NCBI RefSeq assembly: GCF_042678485.1
Contig: NZ_JBHTKR010000006.1
Location: forward strand, 310,001-374,000
From: Seohaeicola saemankumensis
Lineage (GTDB): Bacteria; Pseudomonadota; Alphaproteobacteria; Rhodobacterales; Rhodobacteraceae
DNA: 64,000 nt
Direction of reading: 5' to 3'
Shown: positions 32,836 through 41,042 of the stretch, piece by piece
Numbering within the stretch: the stretch's first letter is position 1
Layout of the letters: each line of letters begins with the position of its first letter
Notes under the pieces: model-generated
What the model saw: the letters and a program-made list of their open reading frames with translations, nothing else
Database searches by the model: none
Told to the model about the DNA's origin: nothing
Position numbers and translations under genes: made by a program

Positions 32836-34010
32836 AGCGCTGCGGCAAGCCTGTCGGCCAGCGCAAGAAGCGCGCGCTCGGATCCTTTCGGCCCGACCAG
32901 TTGCACCGCGATCGGCGGGATTGCGCCCGGGGCCGGGACCGACAGGGCCGGCAACCCTGCGATATTGGCCTGCACGGTGAAATCCGCCTGACCGACCGGG
33001 GGGCGCGCGCCATGGGCAAAGGCCGGTTCCGCGACGCAGGGCAGAAGCGCCACGCAGGACGGCGTCAGCGCCCCGGTCAGCAGGCGCGCGGCCTCGGCCA
33101 GCCGGGTCCGCACCGCTTGCGCCTTGGCCTCGGACACCTGCGCGCCGTAGTCCAGCAGCTTGCGCAAACCCGGGCTCAGCCCCGGCTCTGCCCCCAGGCA
33201 TTGCGCGCCTTCAATTTCGGTCAGCAGAAAGGCATCCGCGCGCAGCGCATCAAGATCAAGCTCCGGCAGCATCCCTGGCGCGCCCATCATCGCCGCAAGC
33301 GCGCTGGCACAACGGGCATGAAAGGCCCTGACCTCGGGTGTGCAACGGCGGCACCATTCGGGGTCTATCATGCGCCATCCCGTCAATTCAGCGGATTGGC
33401 AATCGGGCGACAGCACCTGCAGCACCTCGGCAATGCCCGCGGGCGTCCGCGCGAAAATCCCAAGGGCATCGAGGCTGGGCGCAAGCGGCACCACACCGTC
33501 CAGCGGCAAGACCCCCTGCCCGACCTTCAGACCGTATACACCGCAATAGGCCGCGGGGATCCGTACCGATCCCATGGTGTCGCTGCCCAACGCGGCATCG
33601 ACAAGACCGGCCGCCACCGCCGCCGCTGACCCGCCCGAGGACCCTCCGGCGCTATGGCCGGGATATGCGGGGTTCTCGCAGCGGCCGAAATGCGGATTGT
33701 CGGTCGCAGCACCAAGCGCCGCCTCGTCCATGGCAAGGCGACTGACCAGGATGGCCCCCGCATCCCGCAGCGCGGCCACAACCGGCGCGTCTGTGGCCGC
33801 GATCCGGCTTGCCCGGGCGCCGATCCCCGCGGTCCATGCCTGTCCGGCCACGGCGATATTCGCCTTGAGCCCGATCACGCGCCCCGCAAGCGGCCCTGTC
33901 TGCACGACCTGGGCCCGGTCGATCGGACCCGAGGCGGCGTAATCCTCGCAGGTATGCAAGGCCGCATCGAACCCGGCGATCCGATCGAAGACCGCGTCAC
34001 GGCCGCTCAT
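32832..34010 (-). CDS. amidase signature family hydrolase
   Basis: A 392-aa amidase. The catalytic Lys is in GLKANIAVAG, the cis-Ser in GHSAGGSSGGSAAAVAAG, and the nucleophile Ser in GSDTMGSVRIPAAYCGVYG. The consensus GGS here reads MGS, a single change next to the nucleophile. The later PSLDALGIFARTPAG and FTVQANIAGLPALSVP blocks fit the family. ATG 34010 overlaps the stop of the GntR gene (ATGA), so the two are cotranscribed. It may release ammonia and an acid from an amide that feeds the convergent ligase. Confidence 0.87.
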   Translation of the reverse strand: MSGRDAVFDRIAGFDAALHTCEDYAASGPIDRAQVVQTGPLAGRVIGLKANIAVAGQAWTAGIGARASRIAATDAPVVAALRDAGAILVSRLAMDEAALGAATDNPHFGRCENPAYPGHSAGGSSGGSAAAVAAGLVDAALGSDTMGSVRIPAAYCGVYGLKVGQGVLPLDGVVPLAPSLDALGIFARTPAGIAEVLQVLSPDCQSAELTGWRMIDPEWCRRCTPEVRAFHARCASALAAMMGAPGMLPELDLDALRADAFLLTEIEGAQCLGAEPGLSPGLRKLLDYGAQVSEAKAQAVRTRLAEAARLLTGALTPSCVALLPCVAEPAFAHGARPPVGQADFTVQANIAGLPALSVPAPGAIPPIAVQLVGPKGSERALLALADRLAAAL

Positions 34011-34699
34011 GGTTCTTGCGACGCCTTGGCTTGCTGCAGGCGCGCCGCCACACGGTGGGCGCCCGCAAGCAGATGGGCGGACATCACGCTGGATGCCCAT
34101 TTCGGCGCGCGCGCCTCGATGGCTTCAATGATCTCGGCATGATGGTTCAGGCTGCGGAAAAGATCCTGTTCCGAGAACATCGAATAGGTCCGCACCACCA
34201 TGCTGACGTCAAGCGCGGTGGTCATCAAGGCCGTCAATCGCGGCGACCGGGCGGCTGTCACGATCGCGCGGTGAAAGGCTTCATTCGCCTCTGTCAGCCG
34301 CTGAGAGGCGGCCTCGTCCCTGGGTGGGGTGTCGGCCTTCATTGCGGCGTGGATCCGGCGCATCTCGGCAATGTCCTCTTCGGTTGCCAGCCGCGCGGCC
34401 CGCTCGACCGAGTAGCACTCCATCAGGCGGCGGATCTCGTAGATCTGCTGCGCCTCATCCTGGGGAAAATGCGCCACCCGTGTGGTATAGCCGCTCTGCC
34501 GTTCGATGAAGCCTTCCAGAACCAGCCGTCCGATCGCCTCGCGGATCGGCGTGCGCGACAGGCCCAGATCGTCAGACAGGCGTGTCTCGGTCAGGCGCTC
34601 GCCCTCTTTGAGCTTGCCTGTCAGGATGTTCTTGCGGATGATCTGATAGGCTTGCTCGGTGGCGTTCACCCTTGAAGTGCCAGAAGATTGCATCGACAT
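34007..34699 (-). CDS. GntR-family (FCD-type) transcriptional regulator
   Basis: A 230-aa regulator. The winged helix covers residues 10-75 (EQAYQIIRKNILTGKLKEGE, LSDDLGLSRTPIREAIGRLV, GFIERQSGYTTRVA), followed by an FCD ligand-binding domain (IYEIRRLMECYSVERAARLA, EANEAFHRAIVTAA, NHHAEIIEAIEARA). The His and Asp/Glu residues of FCD metal binding are plausible in these blocks. Start 34699 or 34693. A motif upstream (34759-34775) recurs at the promoter of the MmgE operon, so it probably controls itself and that operon. It is cotranscribed with the amidase. Confidence 0.88.
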   Translation of the reverse strand: MSMQSSGTSRVNATEQAYQIIRKNILTGKLKEGERLTETRLSDDLGLSRTPIREAIGRLVLEGFIERQSGYTTRVAHFPQDEAQQIYEIRRLMECYSVERAARLATEEDIAEMRRIHAAMKADTPPRDEAASQRLTEANEAFHRAIVTAARSPRLTALMTTALDVSMVVRTYSMFSEQDLFRSLNHHAEIIEAIEARAPKWASSVMSAHLLAGAHRVAARLQQAKASQEP

Positions 34700-34758
34700 G
34701 CGCCTTTGGTATGGGTCCGGCCGAGGCCCGGACAAGATGCGTTGCACCAGTTTGGCTA

Positions 34759-34775
34759 TTTTGTATGCGAAATGA
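34759..34775. promoter_or_regulatory. operator-like motif upstream of the GntR gene
   Basis: TTTTGTATGCGAAATGA, 60 bp upstream of the regulator start, differs by one base from the motif at 27078-27094. It is a candidate autoregulatory site. Confidence 0.5.
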
Positions 34776-34918
34776 CGCGGCGGGTCAAAACCAAAGCGCC
34801 TGCTCTCGCGGCTCCCAGGCACACAAAAACTGCCAATAAAATTGACATATTCGCCCCATAACGCATGAAATCCGGCAATTCCCAAAGCCTCTGAGCCAAC
34901 AGGACGTCGCCGCCATTT

Positions 34919-34938
34919 TTCTGGAAATGTATCCAGAA
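34919..34938. promoter_or_regulatory. inverted repeat TTCTGGA-N6-TCCAGAA
   Basis: TTCTGGA (34919-34925) and TCCAGAA (34932-34938) form a 20-bp dyad 288 bp before the TRAP binding-protein gene. The half-site TTCTG and the central ATACAT (other strand) resemble the palindrome at 26924-26937. A candidate operator. Confidence 0.4.
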
Positions 34939-35225
34939 AACAGGGTATCTACGAAGGTAAGGGCGGCAATTCAAGATTCGTTGCCGGGTCTGTCAGGCCA
35001 TGCCGGCCGAACCGACCCGCACAGGACTGATGATGCGCCGCCCAGATGCAGCCCCCCTTGAAGGGGCAAAGGCCTGCGCGAGGTTGACCTTGACTGGCAC
35101 CCTGCAACCCGCCCTAATGCGGTCGTTTACGCGGCCTTCATGGGGTGCAGTGGCAGTCAGCCGATGCCCGCTGGACGCAAACAAACTTCTTCGACCAACG
35201 CGAGAAGAAACAGGGAGACAACAAG

Positions 35226-36209
35226 ATGACGACTTTCACCAAATTCAAGACGCTTGCGGCGGTGTCCGCCGCAGTTCTCACGCTCGGGCATTCCGCCCCG
35301 GCCTTCGCCCAGACAGCATGGGACATGGCAACGCCATATCCCGATGCGGAATTCCATACCCGCAACATCGCCCAATTCGCGCAGGATATCACCGATGCGA
35401 CCTCGGGGGGGCTGAACATCACCGTTCATTCCGGGTCGTCCCTGTTCAAGCATCCTGAAATCAAGCGCGCGGTGCAGAACCAGTTCGTACCCATTGGCGA
35501 GGTGCTGATGGCCAACCTCTTCAATGATGATCCGATTTTCGGCGCTGACAACATACCGTTCATCGCCTCGAACTATGCGGATGCCAAGACGCTGTGGGAT
35601 GCACAGCGCCCGCTGGTTGAAGCCAAATTGGCCGAGGACGGCATCCGCCTTCTCTATGCGGTGCCATGGCCGGGCCAGGGCTTTTACACGAACAAGGAAC
35701 TGACCGCGGGCGCTGATTTGCAGGGCATGCGGTTCCGTACCTACAACGCCACAACCGCGCGGATGGCCGAGCTTCTTGGCGCGGCGCCGACCACCATCGA
35801 AGCGGTGGAGATCCCGCAGGCATTCTCGACCGGGATCGTGGATGCGATGGTGACCTCCGGGGCGACCGGAGCCCGCACCAAGGCGTGGGACTTCACGACC
35901 CATTTCTACGACTTGCAGGCATGGCTTCCCAAGAACATGATCATCGTGAACGAAGCCGCGTTCTCGGGCCTGCCCGAAGATCAGCAGAAGGCGATCCTTG
36001 ACGCGGCCGCAGCAGCCGAGACCCGTGGCTGGATGATGAGCGAGGAGGTTTCGACCGAGTCGGTGAAAGAGCTTGCGGCAAACATGACCGTACACCAGCC
36101 AAGCCAGGCGCTGAGCGCCGATCTTGCCGTGGTTGGCAATACGATGGCAACCGAATGGGCGGCAAGCGTCGGCGACGCGGGCAAGATGATCCTTGATGCC
36201 TTGAAGTGA
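35226..36209 (+). CDS. TRAP transporter substrate-binding protein, DctP family
   Basis: A 327-aa periplasmic protein with a Sec signal (MTTFTKFKTLAAVSAAVLTL, cleavage after AFA-Q near residue 29). DctP-family marks are the ITVHSGSSLFKHPEIKRAVQ region, QGMRFRTYNATTARMAELLGA and the carboxylate-binding Arg within it. VEIPQAFSTGIVDAMVTS and LPKNMIIVNEAAFSGLP complete the pattern. It binds a carboxylate-containing ligand and hands it to DctQM. A strong hairpin directly follows the gene. Ligand unknown. Confidence 0.93.
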   Translation: MTTFTKFKTLAAVSAAVLTLGHSAPAFAQTAWDMATPYPDAEFHTRNIAQFAQDITDATSGGLNITVHSGSSLFKHPEIKRAVQNQFVPIGEVLMANLFNDDPIFGADNIPFIASNYADAKTLWDAQRPLVEAKLAEDGIRLLYAVPWPGQGFYTNKELTAGADLQGMRFRTYNATTARMAELLGAAPTTIEAVEIPQAFSTGIVDAMVTSGATGARTKAWDFTTHFYDLQAWLPKNMIIVNEAAFSGLPEDQQKAILDAAAAAETRGWMMSEEVSTESVKELAANMTVHQPSQALSADLAVVGNTMATEWAASVGDAGKMILDALK

Positions 36210-36218
36210 TCCATTGAC

Positions 36219-36259
36219 CATGGCGGGCCTGGGGCTGCCCCCGGCCCGCCATGCTTTTC
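36219..36259 (+). terminator. strong stem-loop with T tract between dctP and dctQ
   Basis: An 11-bp perfect outer stem (36219-36229 with 36243-36253) encloses a GGGG-CTG-CCCC inner stem, and is followed by CTTTTCTT. It probably causes partial termination and 3'-end protection, so that the binding protein is made in excess of the permease subunits. Confidence 0.75.
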
Positions 36260-36319
36260 TTGGCCAGTGTTGCAGGACCGATGCGGGTCAGTCGGACGCA
36301 TGCAAGAGGAAGACCACAG

Positions 36320-36868
36320 ATGCTCACGCGCGCTCTTGACGCAATCTACCGGGCTGCCGGCATATTGGCAGGTGTATTCCTTGTGGCGATCTGCGTGATC
36401 GTCTCGGCGCAGATCGTGGCACGACAACTGGGCACGATCATCCCCTCCGCCGACGAATTTGCAGGCTTCTGCCTGGCCGCGACCTCTTTCCTGGGCCTTG
36501 CCTACAGCTTTCGCCACGGCAGCCACATTCGCGTGACGCTTTTCGTGCGCGGCTTCAAGGGCCTGGCCGGGCAGGCTTTGCTTTCCCTGGCGCTTGCGAC
36601 CGCTGCGGGGATCACGCTGCTGCTTGCCTGGCATACCTTGGCCATGGTCTTCGAGAACTTCACCCGCGCAGAGGTGACGTCAGGTCTTGTCCCGGTGCCG
36701 CTATGGCTGCCGCAATTGGGCATGGCCGTCGGCGTCAGCCTGTTCGGAATTGCCCTTGTCGAAGACCTGATCCGCGCAGTTGCCGGCCGCAAACCCACCT
36801 TCAGCCAGTCCGAACTTCGCAACGAGGCACAAGTGATTGCCGACGACGATCCGGCACATCCAGGATGA
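36320..36868 (+). CDS. TRAP transporter small permease, DctQ family
   Basis: A 182-aa membrane protein with four predicted segments: LAGVFLVAICVIVSAQIVARQ, the EFAGFCLAATSFLGLAYSFRHGSHIRV region (a conserved DctQ feature), LLSLALATAAGITLLLAW and VGVSLFGIALVEDLI. The start ATG 36320 has AGAGGAAG upstream; the longer frame overlaps the hairpin. It forms the scaffold of the importer with DctM. Confidence 0.88.
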   Translation: MLTRALDAIYRAAGILAGVFLVAICVIVSAQIVARQLGTIIPSADEFAGFCLAATSFLGLAYSFRHGSHIRVTLFVRGFKGLAGQALLSLALATAAGITLLLAWHTLAMVFENFTRAEVTSGLVPVPLWLPQLGMAVGVSLFGIALVEDLIRAVAGRKPTFSQSELRNEAQVIADDDPAHPG

Positions 36869-36983
36869 GGGCGGCAGATCTTTCCGCGCCACACTGGCCG
36901 CCTGTCATCGCGGCAAGCCCCCGCCAGGCGACACGGGGCTTGCCCTGCAGATCCATCGCCTTTGACATCACCCTACCGGAGAT

Positions 36984-38297
36984 ATGCGCCCCATGGACCC
37001 GAATCTCGTAACTCTTTTCCTGATCGGGACCATGCTCGTGCTGCTCGCGCTGGGTATCTGGGTGGCGCTGGCGCTGATGATCGTGGGTTTTCTCGGCATT
37101 GCATTGTTTTCCGGCGCGCCTGCCGGGGCCATCATGGCAACGACGATCTGGGGCCAATCCTATTCATGGGCGCTGACCGCGCTGCCACTATTCATCTGGA
37201 TGGGCGAGATACTGTATCGCACCAGCCTTGCCTCCAACATGTTCAAAGGGCTTGCCCCATGGCTGAGCGCGCTGCCGGGCAGCCTGCTGCACGTCAACGT
37301 GGCAAGCTGCGGTCTGTTTGCGGCGGTTTCGGGGTCCTCCGCAGCGACCACGGCGACAATCGGGCGGATCACCATCCCCGAACTCGAAAAGCGCAACTAC
37401 GATCAAAGCATGATCGTCGGCAGCCTTGCAGGTTCTGCCACGCTGGGCTTTCTGATCCCCCCTTCGATCATCCTGATCGTCTATGGCGTGGCCGCCGAAG
37501 TCTCGATCAGCCGGCTGTTCATCGCGGGTGTTCTGCCGGGGCTGATGCTCATGCTGCTGTTCATGGGCTACATCATGGCCTGGTCGCTGTTCCACCCGGA
37601 CCGCACACCACCGCCCGAGCCACGCATGCCAATCATGGAGCGTATCCGCGCGACGGCCGGCCTGTTCCCGATGCTGGGGCTGATCGTGGCTGTCATCGGC
37701 TCGATCTACGCGGGCTTTGCCACGCCCACCGAGGCGGCGGCCGTGGGCGTTGTGGGCGCGCTGATCCTGTCGGGGCTGTCAGGCTCGCTGACGCGAACCT
37801 CGTTCATCGAAAGCGTGGCGGGGGCAACACGATCAAGCTGCATGATCACGCTCATTCTGGCTGGTGCGGCCTTTCTTTCGGTTGCGATGGGGTTCACCGG
37901 GATTCCGCGCACATTGGCGGCCTGGGTCGGCTCGTTCGATCTCAGCCAAGCCGAGCTTCTGCTGGCGCTCACCCTTCTCTTCATCGTGCTGGGATGCTTT
38001 CTGGACGGGATTTCGATCGTGGTCCTTACCGCATCCGTGATCATGCCGATGGTGCAGGCCGCAGGGATCGATCTGATCTGGTTCGGGGTCTACCTCGTCG
38101 TCGTGATCGAGATGTCACAGATCACGCCGCCCGTAGGGATCAACCTGTTCATCCTGCAAGCGATGACACGCCATGACCTGCTGACGGTGGCCAAGATGGC
38201 CTTTCCCTTCTTCCTGGTTCTCGTGCTGGCAACGCTGCTCCTGATCCTTTTCCCGCAGATCGCGACCTTTCTGCCCTCGCTCATGACGCGCGGGTGA
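36984..38297 (+). CDS. TRAP transporter large permease, DctM family
   Basis: A 437-aa sodium-coupled transport subunit with about 12 membrane segments. Family marks are AVSGSSAATTATIGRITIPE, AGSATLGFLIPPSIILIVYG, SIYAGFATPTEAAAVGVVGA and GCFLDGISIVVLTASVIMPM. EMSQITPPVGINLFILQA is near the end. The start could be ATG 36984 or the ATG at 36993; neither has an ideally spaced ribosome-binding site. A 115-bp gap to dctQ shows nothing else. Confidence 0.92.
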   Translation: MRPMDPNLVTLFLIGTMLVLLALGIWVALALMIVGFLGIALFSGAPAGAIMATTIWGQSYSWALTALPLFIWMGEILYRTSLASNMFKGLAPWLSALPGSLLHVNVASCGLFAAVSGSSAATTATIGRITIPELEKRNYDQSMIVGSLAGSATLGFLIPPSIILIVYGVAAEVSISRLFIAGVLPGLMLMLLFMGYIMAWSLFHPDRTPPPEPRMPIMERIRATAGLFPMLGLIVAVIGSIYAGFATPTEAAAVGVVGALILSGLSGSLTRTSFIESVAGATRSSCMITLILAGAAFLSVAMGFTGIPRTLAAWVGSFDLSQAELLLALTLLFIVLGCFLDGISIVVLTASVIMPMVQAAGIDLIWFGVYLVVVIEMSQITPPVGINLFILQAMTRHDLLTVAKMAFPFFLVLVLATLLLILFPQIATFLPSLMTRG

Positions 38298-38434
38298 TCC
38301 GCAAGGGGACATGACTGCGGTCAATTGGTCGGCCTTTTGTGCCCAGGGACACTGCCGCGCGCGGCTTTAGTCTGGACATGCCCCTTGCGGACCTCGACCC
38401 GGCACATGCTATGCACCGCAGTCACCCAAAAGGT

Positions 38435-38698
38435 TCAGGGTCTGAGGTCCAGCGCCTCGGTCACCTTGTGATAGGGCAAGCCCGCCCTGTCGTTCAGCGC
38501 ACTGACCTGATCGGCGCTCTCGCCCTCGAAAAAGCACATGCAGCGGCCATCACCCGGCACGAAGGACGAGTGCAGATATGAAACCGGCACACCTTCGGTT
38601 CGCATGGCTTCTGCGGTGGCGATCGCAGCCTTCTGCGCGCCTGCCAGATCGCTCATGGCTATTCCCTTCAGGTCGCGTTCAACCATGTAGACAGTCAT
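38435..38698 (-). CDS. DUF4242-like small protein (nickel-binding SCO4226-type)
   Basis: An 87-aa ferredoxin-like-fold protein (MTVYMVERDLKG ... AAIATAEAMRTEGVPVSYLH-S ... RCMCFFEGESADQVSALND). The V-x-W/Y-x-HS-FV and CMCFFEG blocks match the small DUF4242 family. The start ATG 38698 has GGAGG 5 nt upstream; an upstream in-frame ATG at 38710 overlaps that site. It is divergent from the LysR gene at 38852. Function unknown. Confidence 0.75.
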   Translation of the reverse strand: MTVYMVERDLKGIAMSDLAGAQKAAIATAEAMRTEGVPVSYLHSSFVPGDGRCMCFFEGESADQVSALNDRAGLPYHKVTEALDLRP

Positions 38699-38851
38699 CT
38701 TTCCCTCCATGGATATGTGTGACGATACCGCGATGAGAACAGTTTTCGCCGCGGAACAGAAATGGCGATTGGTCATGGAATAATAACCGACGGTTTGGAA
38801 CGAAAATGGTATTCTGGGAAGGCCACGGACAATTTTGAAAGGGTTTGGCAC

Positions 38852-39730
38852 ATGGAAATGGCGCAGATCCGATACGTTCTGGCTGCGGCAAAGCATCTGA
38901 ACTTCACGCGCGCCGCAACCGAATGCAACGTCACGCAACCTGCCCTGACCAAGGGGATCAAGGCGCTGGAAGAAGAGCTTGGCGCCACGTTGTTTCACCG
39001 CGAGGGGCGGCGCATCCTGTTAAGCGAATTCGGCGGCTCGATGTTGCCGCATCTTCAGCAAATCGCAGACGAGGTGGACACCGCCCGCACGATTGCCCAG
39101 AACTTTCGTCTATTGGAAAAAGTGCCTGTTCGTCTGGGCGTCATGTCCACCTTGGGTCACTTGCGTCTGGCGCGGTTCTTGGCGCGGTTCGAAAAGATGC
39201 ACAAGGGGCTGGAGTTGTCGGTCTCGGAAGGCTCGATCACGGATCTGACCGACCGGCTGAATGACGGCGAGATCGACATCGCCATCATGACCTGGACCGC
39301 CCCCCTGGCCGAGGCTTTCCGCACCCATGTCCTTTATGCGGAACGATATGTCGTCGTGTTTCCACCGGAACACAGGCTGGGCAAGCTGAACGCCGTGGGG
39401 CTGCGCGATCTGTCGGGAGAGCCTTATGTAGATCGCCTGGCCTGCGAGATGCGAGAGATGGTGATGGCGGTTTGCGAGGATCTTGATGTTGCCCTCTACG
39501 CCCGTTTCCGCTCGGAACGCGAGGACTGGGTGCAGGCGATGGTGCTGGCGGGCATCGGATTTGCCTTCATGCCTGAATATTCGGTCACCCTGCCCGGCCT
39601 GTTGCAACGCCCCCTGACCGAACCTTCTGTCGAAAGACAAGTCTGCACGGTCACTGTGCCGGGCCGTCGCCATTCCCCCGCGGTCGATGCTTTCCTGCGC
39701 GCGACACGCAGCTTTGCCTGGCCCGGATGA
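38852..39730 (+). CDS. LysR-family transcriptional regulator
   Basis: A 292-aa LysR protein. The helix-turn-helix is KHLNFTRAATECNVTQPALTKGIKALEE (residues 14-41), and the effector domain starts near residue 90 (PVRLGVMSTLGHLRLARFLA). The usual IDIAIM and GFAFMPEYSVTLPG blocks are present. The start is ATG 38852; the longer frame to 38762 adds non-LysR residues. It is divergent from the DUF4242-like gene across 153 bp, so it probably controls that gene. Effector unknown. Confidence 0.9.
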   Translation: MEMAQIRYVLAAAKHLNFTRAATECNVTQPALTKGIKALEEELGATLFHREGRRILLSEFGGSMLPHLQQIADEVDTARTIAQNFRLLEKVPVRLGVMSTLGHLRLARFLARFEKMHKGLELSVSEGSITDLTDRLNDGEIDIAIMTWTAPLAEAFRTHVLYAERYVVVFPPEHRLGKLNAVGLRDLSGEPYVDRLACEMREMVMAVCEDLDVALYARFRSEREDWVQAMVLAGIGFAFMPEYSVTLPGLLQRPLTEPSVERQVCTVTVPGRRHSPAVDAFLRATRSFAWPG

Positions 39731-39848
39731 AAAGCGGAACCGCCAGGGAATAGCTGACCGGACAACGCCCCTGCATGTGTCAGGTCATTGCGATGCACCG
39801 ACAGGACTGGTCAAGCGCGGGCATGCGCCCCTCTGCCCTGCGGCGCGA

Positions 39849-40235
39849 TCAATCCGGCGGCTGGGCCTTTGGCATTCCAGCCTCTATCCAGCGGACAATC
39901 AGATCAATCTGGCTTGGCGGCAACGGGGTTGCAAGAAATGGCATGCGCGGGGCGCTATCGCCGCGCAACCTCTTGATCAGCTCGCTGCCGAACGGGTCAC
40001 CGGCCAGGACCACAAGACCATCGACACCGCCCGCCAGGACCGCGTCGTAGCTGTCCAGACGAAGCCCCTTTGCAGCACCATGCGAAGAATGGCAGTTGAT
40101 ACAATTGGTTGAGAAGATTTGACTGACCTCTTCCCACCTTGCTTCTGTCAGGTCTTCGGCAAGGTCTTCGGCAAGGGCCGCCCGTATCGAAGCGGTCCAG
40201 ATCGTGAGCGCTACAAGAATGAAAATGCGTGTCAT
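39849..40235 (-). CDS. small exported c-type cytochrome
   Basis: A 128-aa protein with a signal peptide (MTRIFILVALTIWTASIRAALA, cleavage near residue 22) and a single haem attachment site CINCHSSHGAAKGLRLD. The layout (CxxCH, then LRLDSYDAVLAGG, GSELIKRLRG, MPF, and a final IVRWIEAGMP) matches cytochromes of the planctomycete-type c domain. The likely axial Met is in APRMPF. It is periplasmic, probably a small electron carrier. It is divergent from the exported 192-aa protein at 40464. Confidence 0.85.
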   Translation of the reverse strand: MTRIFILVALTIWTASIRAALAEDLAEDLTEARWEEVSQIFSTNCINCHSSHGAAKGLRLDSYDAVLAGGVDGLVVLAGDPFGSELIKRLRGDSAPRMPFLATPLPPSQIDLIVRWIEAGMPKAQPPD

Positions 40236-40270
40236 GGGATGCGATCACGAACCATTTGGCCATTTGAAAA

Positions 40271-40285
40271 ACAATAGCACATTTT
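40271..40285 (-). promoter_or_regulatory. conserved 15-bp promoter motif, cytochrome c gene
   Basis: ACAATAGCACATTTT occurs here, 36 bp upstream of the cytochrome gene, and again exactly at 42165-42179, 52 bp upstream of the GYD-domain gene; both genes are on the minus strand. Read on the coding strand it contains TGCTATTGT, an extended -10 form (TGnTATnnT). Confidence 0.55.
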
Positions 40286-40352
40286 GGTCCTGAAATTGTA
40301 ACGCACTCAATCACGCCCGGCGGATCAGGTCATATGACCGCCCTTTTCACAT

Positions 40353-40382
40353 CTGAATTTCCCTTAAAAGGGATAGATTCAG
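40353..40382. promoter_or_regulatory. 30-bp inverted repeat upstream of the 192-aa exported protein
   Basis: CTGAAT-TT-CCCTT-AA-AAGGG-ATAG-ATTCAG: two nested perfect arms (40353-40358 with 40377-40382, and 40361-40365 with 40368-40372). It lies just before a TGCTATAGT extended -10 at 40400-40408, over the -35 region, as expected of an operator. A 12-bp palindrome GGTCATATGACC is at 40328-40339. Confidence 0.5.
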
Positions 40383-40463
40383 CGACTCAACAGGAACCAT
40401 GCTATAGTCGCCTTCAGGTGTCGGACACAAAACACCGGCCCGACCAACATGGAAGGAAATATC

Positions 40464-41042
40464 ATGAACCGTATGGTGACTTTTGCTTTTGCAGCAACTG
40501 TATTTCCGATGAGCCTTGCGGCAGCAGATGTGGATCTTGATCAGCTGCGCGAAACCATGTCGAAATACAAGGATGTAAAAGTCGCATTGGCAGAGGGCTA
40601 TATCTCTCCCGACAACCACTGTGTTTCAGCCGAGGGCGAAGGTCTTCCGGCCGAATTGGGCGCGATGGGTATTCACTTCATCCAGCCTGCACTTCTTCAG
40701 ATCACGGCAACCACACCCCGCGTTGACGGCAACTCTACCTATACGGACTGGATGCAGCCGTCGATCCTGATCTACGAGCCGCAAGCCGATGGATCGCTTG
40801 AACTGGTTGCGGTGGAAAACCTGGTGTTCGAAGCTGCCTGGAATGCCTCCGGCAATGGCGAACGGCCTGTTTTGAACGGCAGAAACTGGGATCACATGGC
40901 GGATGACCCGGCAACTTCGGGCGACGAGGCACATGGTTTCATGCCCCATTACGATCAGCATGTCTGGCTGTTCCGGGACAACCCGATGGGCGCGCTGATG
41001 CCGTTCAACCCGAACGTGACCTGTGAACACCACAAGATGTGA
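40464..41042 (+). CDS. hypothetical exported protein
   Basis: A 192-aa protein with a signal peptide (MNRMVTFAFAATVFPMSLAAA). The mature part is acidic, with MSKYKDVKVALAEGYISPDNHCVS, MGIHFIQPALLQ, YEPQADGSLELVAVEN and MPHYDQHVWLFRDNPMGALM. Several His/Met/Asp residues in the last block and two Cys suggest metal or small-molecule binding, but no family is assigned with confidence. Start 40464 is preceded by AAGGAAATATC; ATG 40449 is an alternative. It is divergent from the cytochrome c gene, with operator-like repeats between them. Confidence 0.75.
   Translation: MNRMVTFAFAATVFPMSLAAADVDLDQLRETMSKYKDVKVALAEGYISPDNHCVSAEGEGLPAELGAMGIHFIQPALLQITATTPRVDGNSTYTDWMQPSILIYEPQADGSLELVAVENLVFEAAWNASGNGERPVLNGRNWDHMADDPATSGDEAHGFMPHYDQHVWLFRDNPMGALMPFNPNVTCEHHKM

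Larger units (their letters stand above)
34700..35225. other. 526-bp divergent control region between GntR and TRAP genes
   Basis: No ORF is convincing. It holds the motif at 34759-34775, the inverted repeat at 34919-34938, and a CCCCTT-G-AAGGGG palindrome at 35054-35066. It probably carries promoters for the regulator/amidase unit and for the TRAP operon. Confidence 0.6.

Noticed and set aside
31474..33201. 575-aa open frame antisense to the acyl-CoA ligase and overlapping the amidase
   Set aside because: No domain or motif is seen; both genes on this stretch are well supported.
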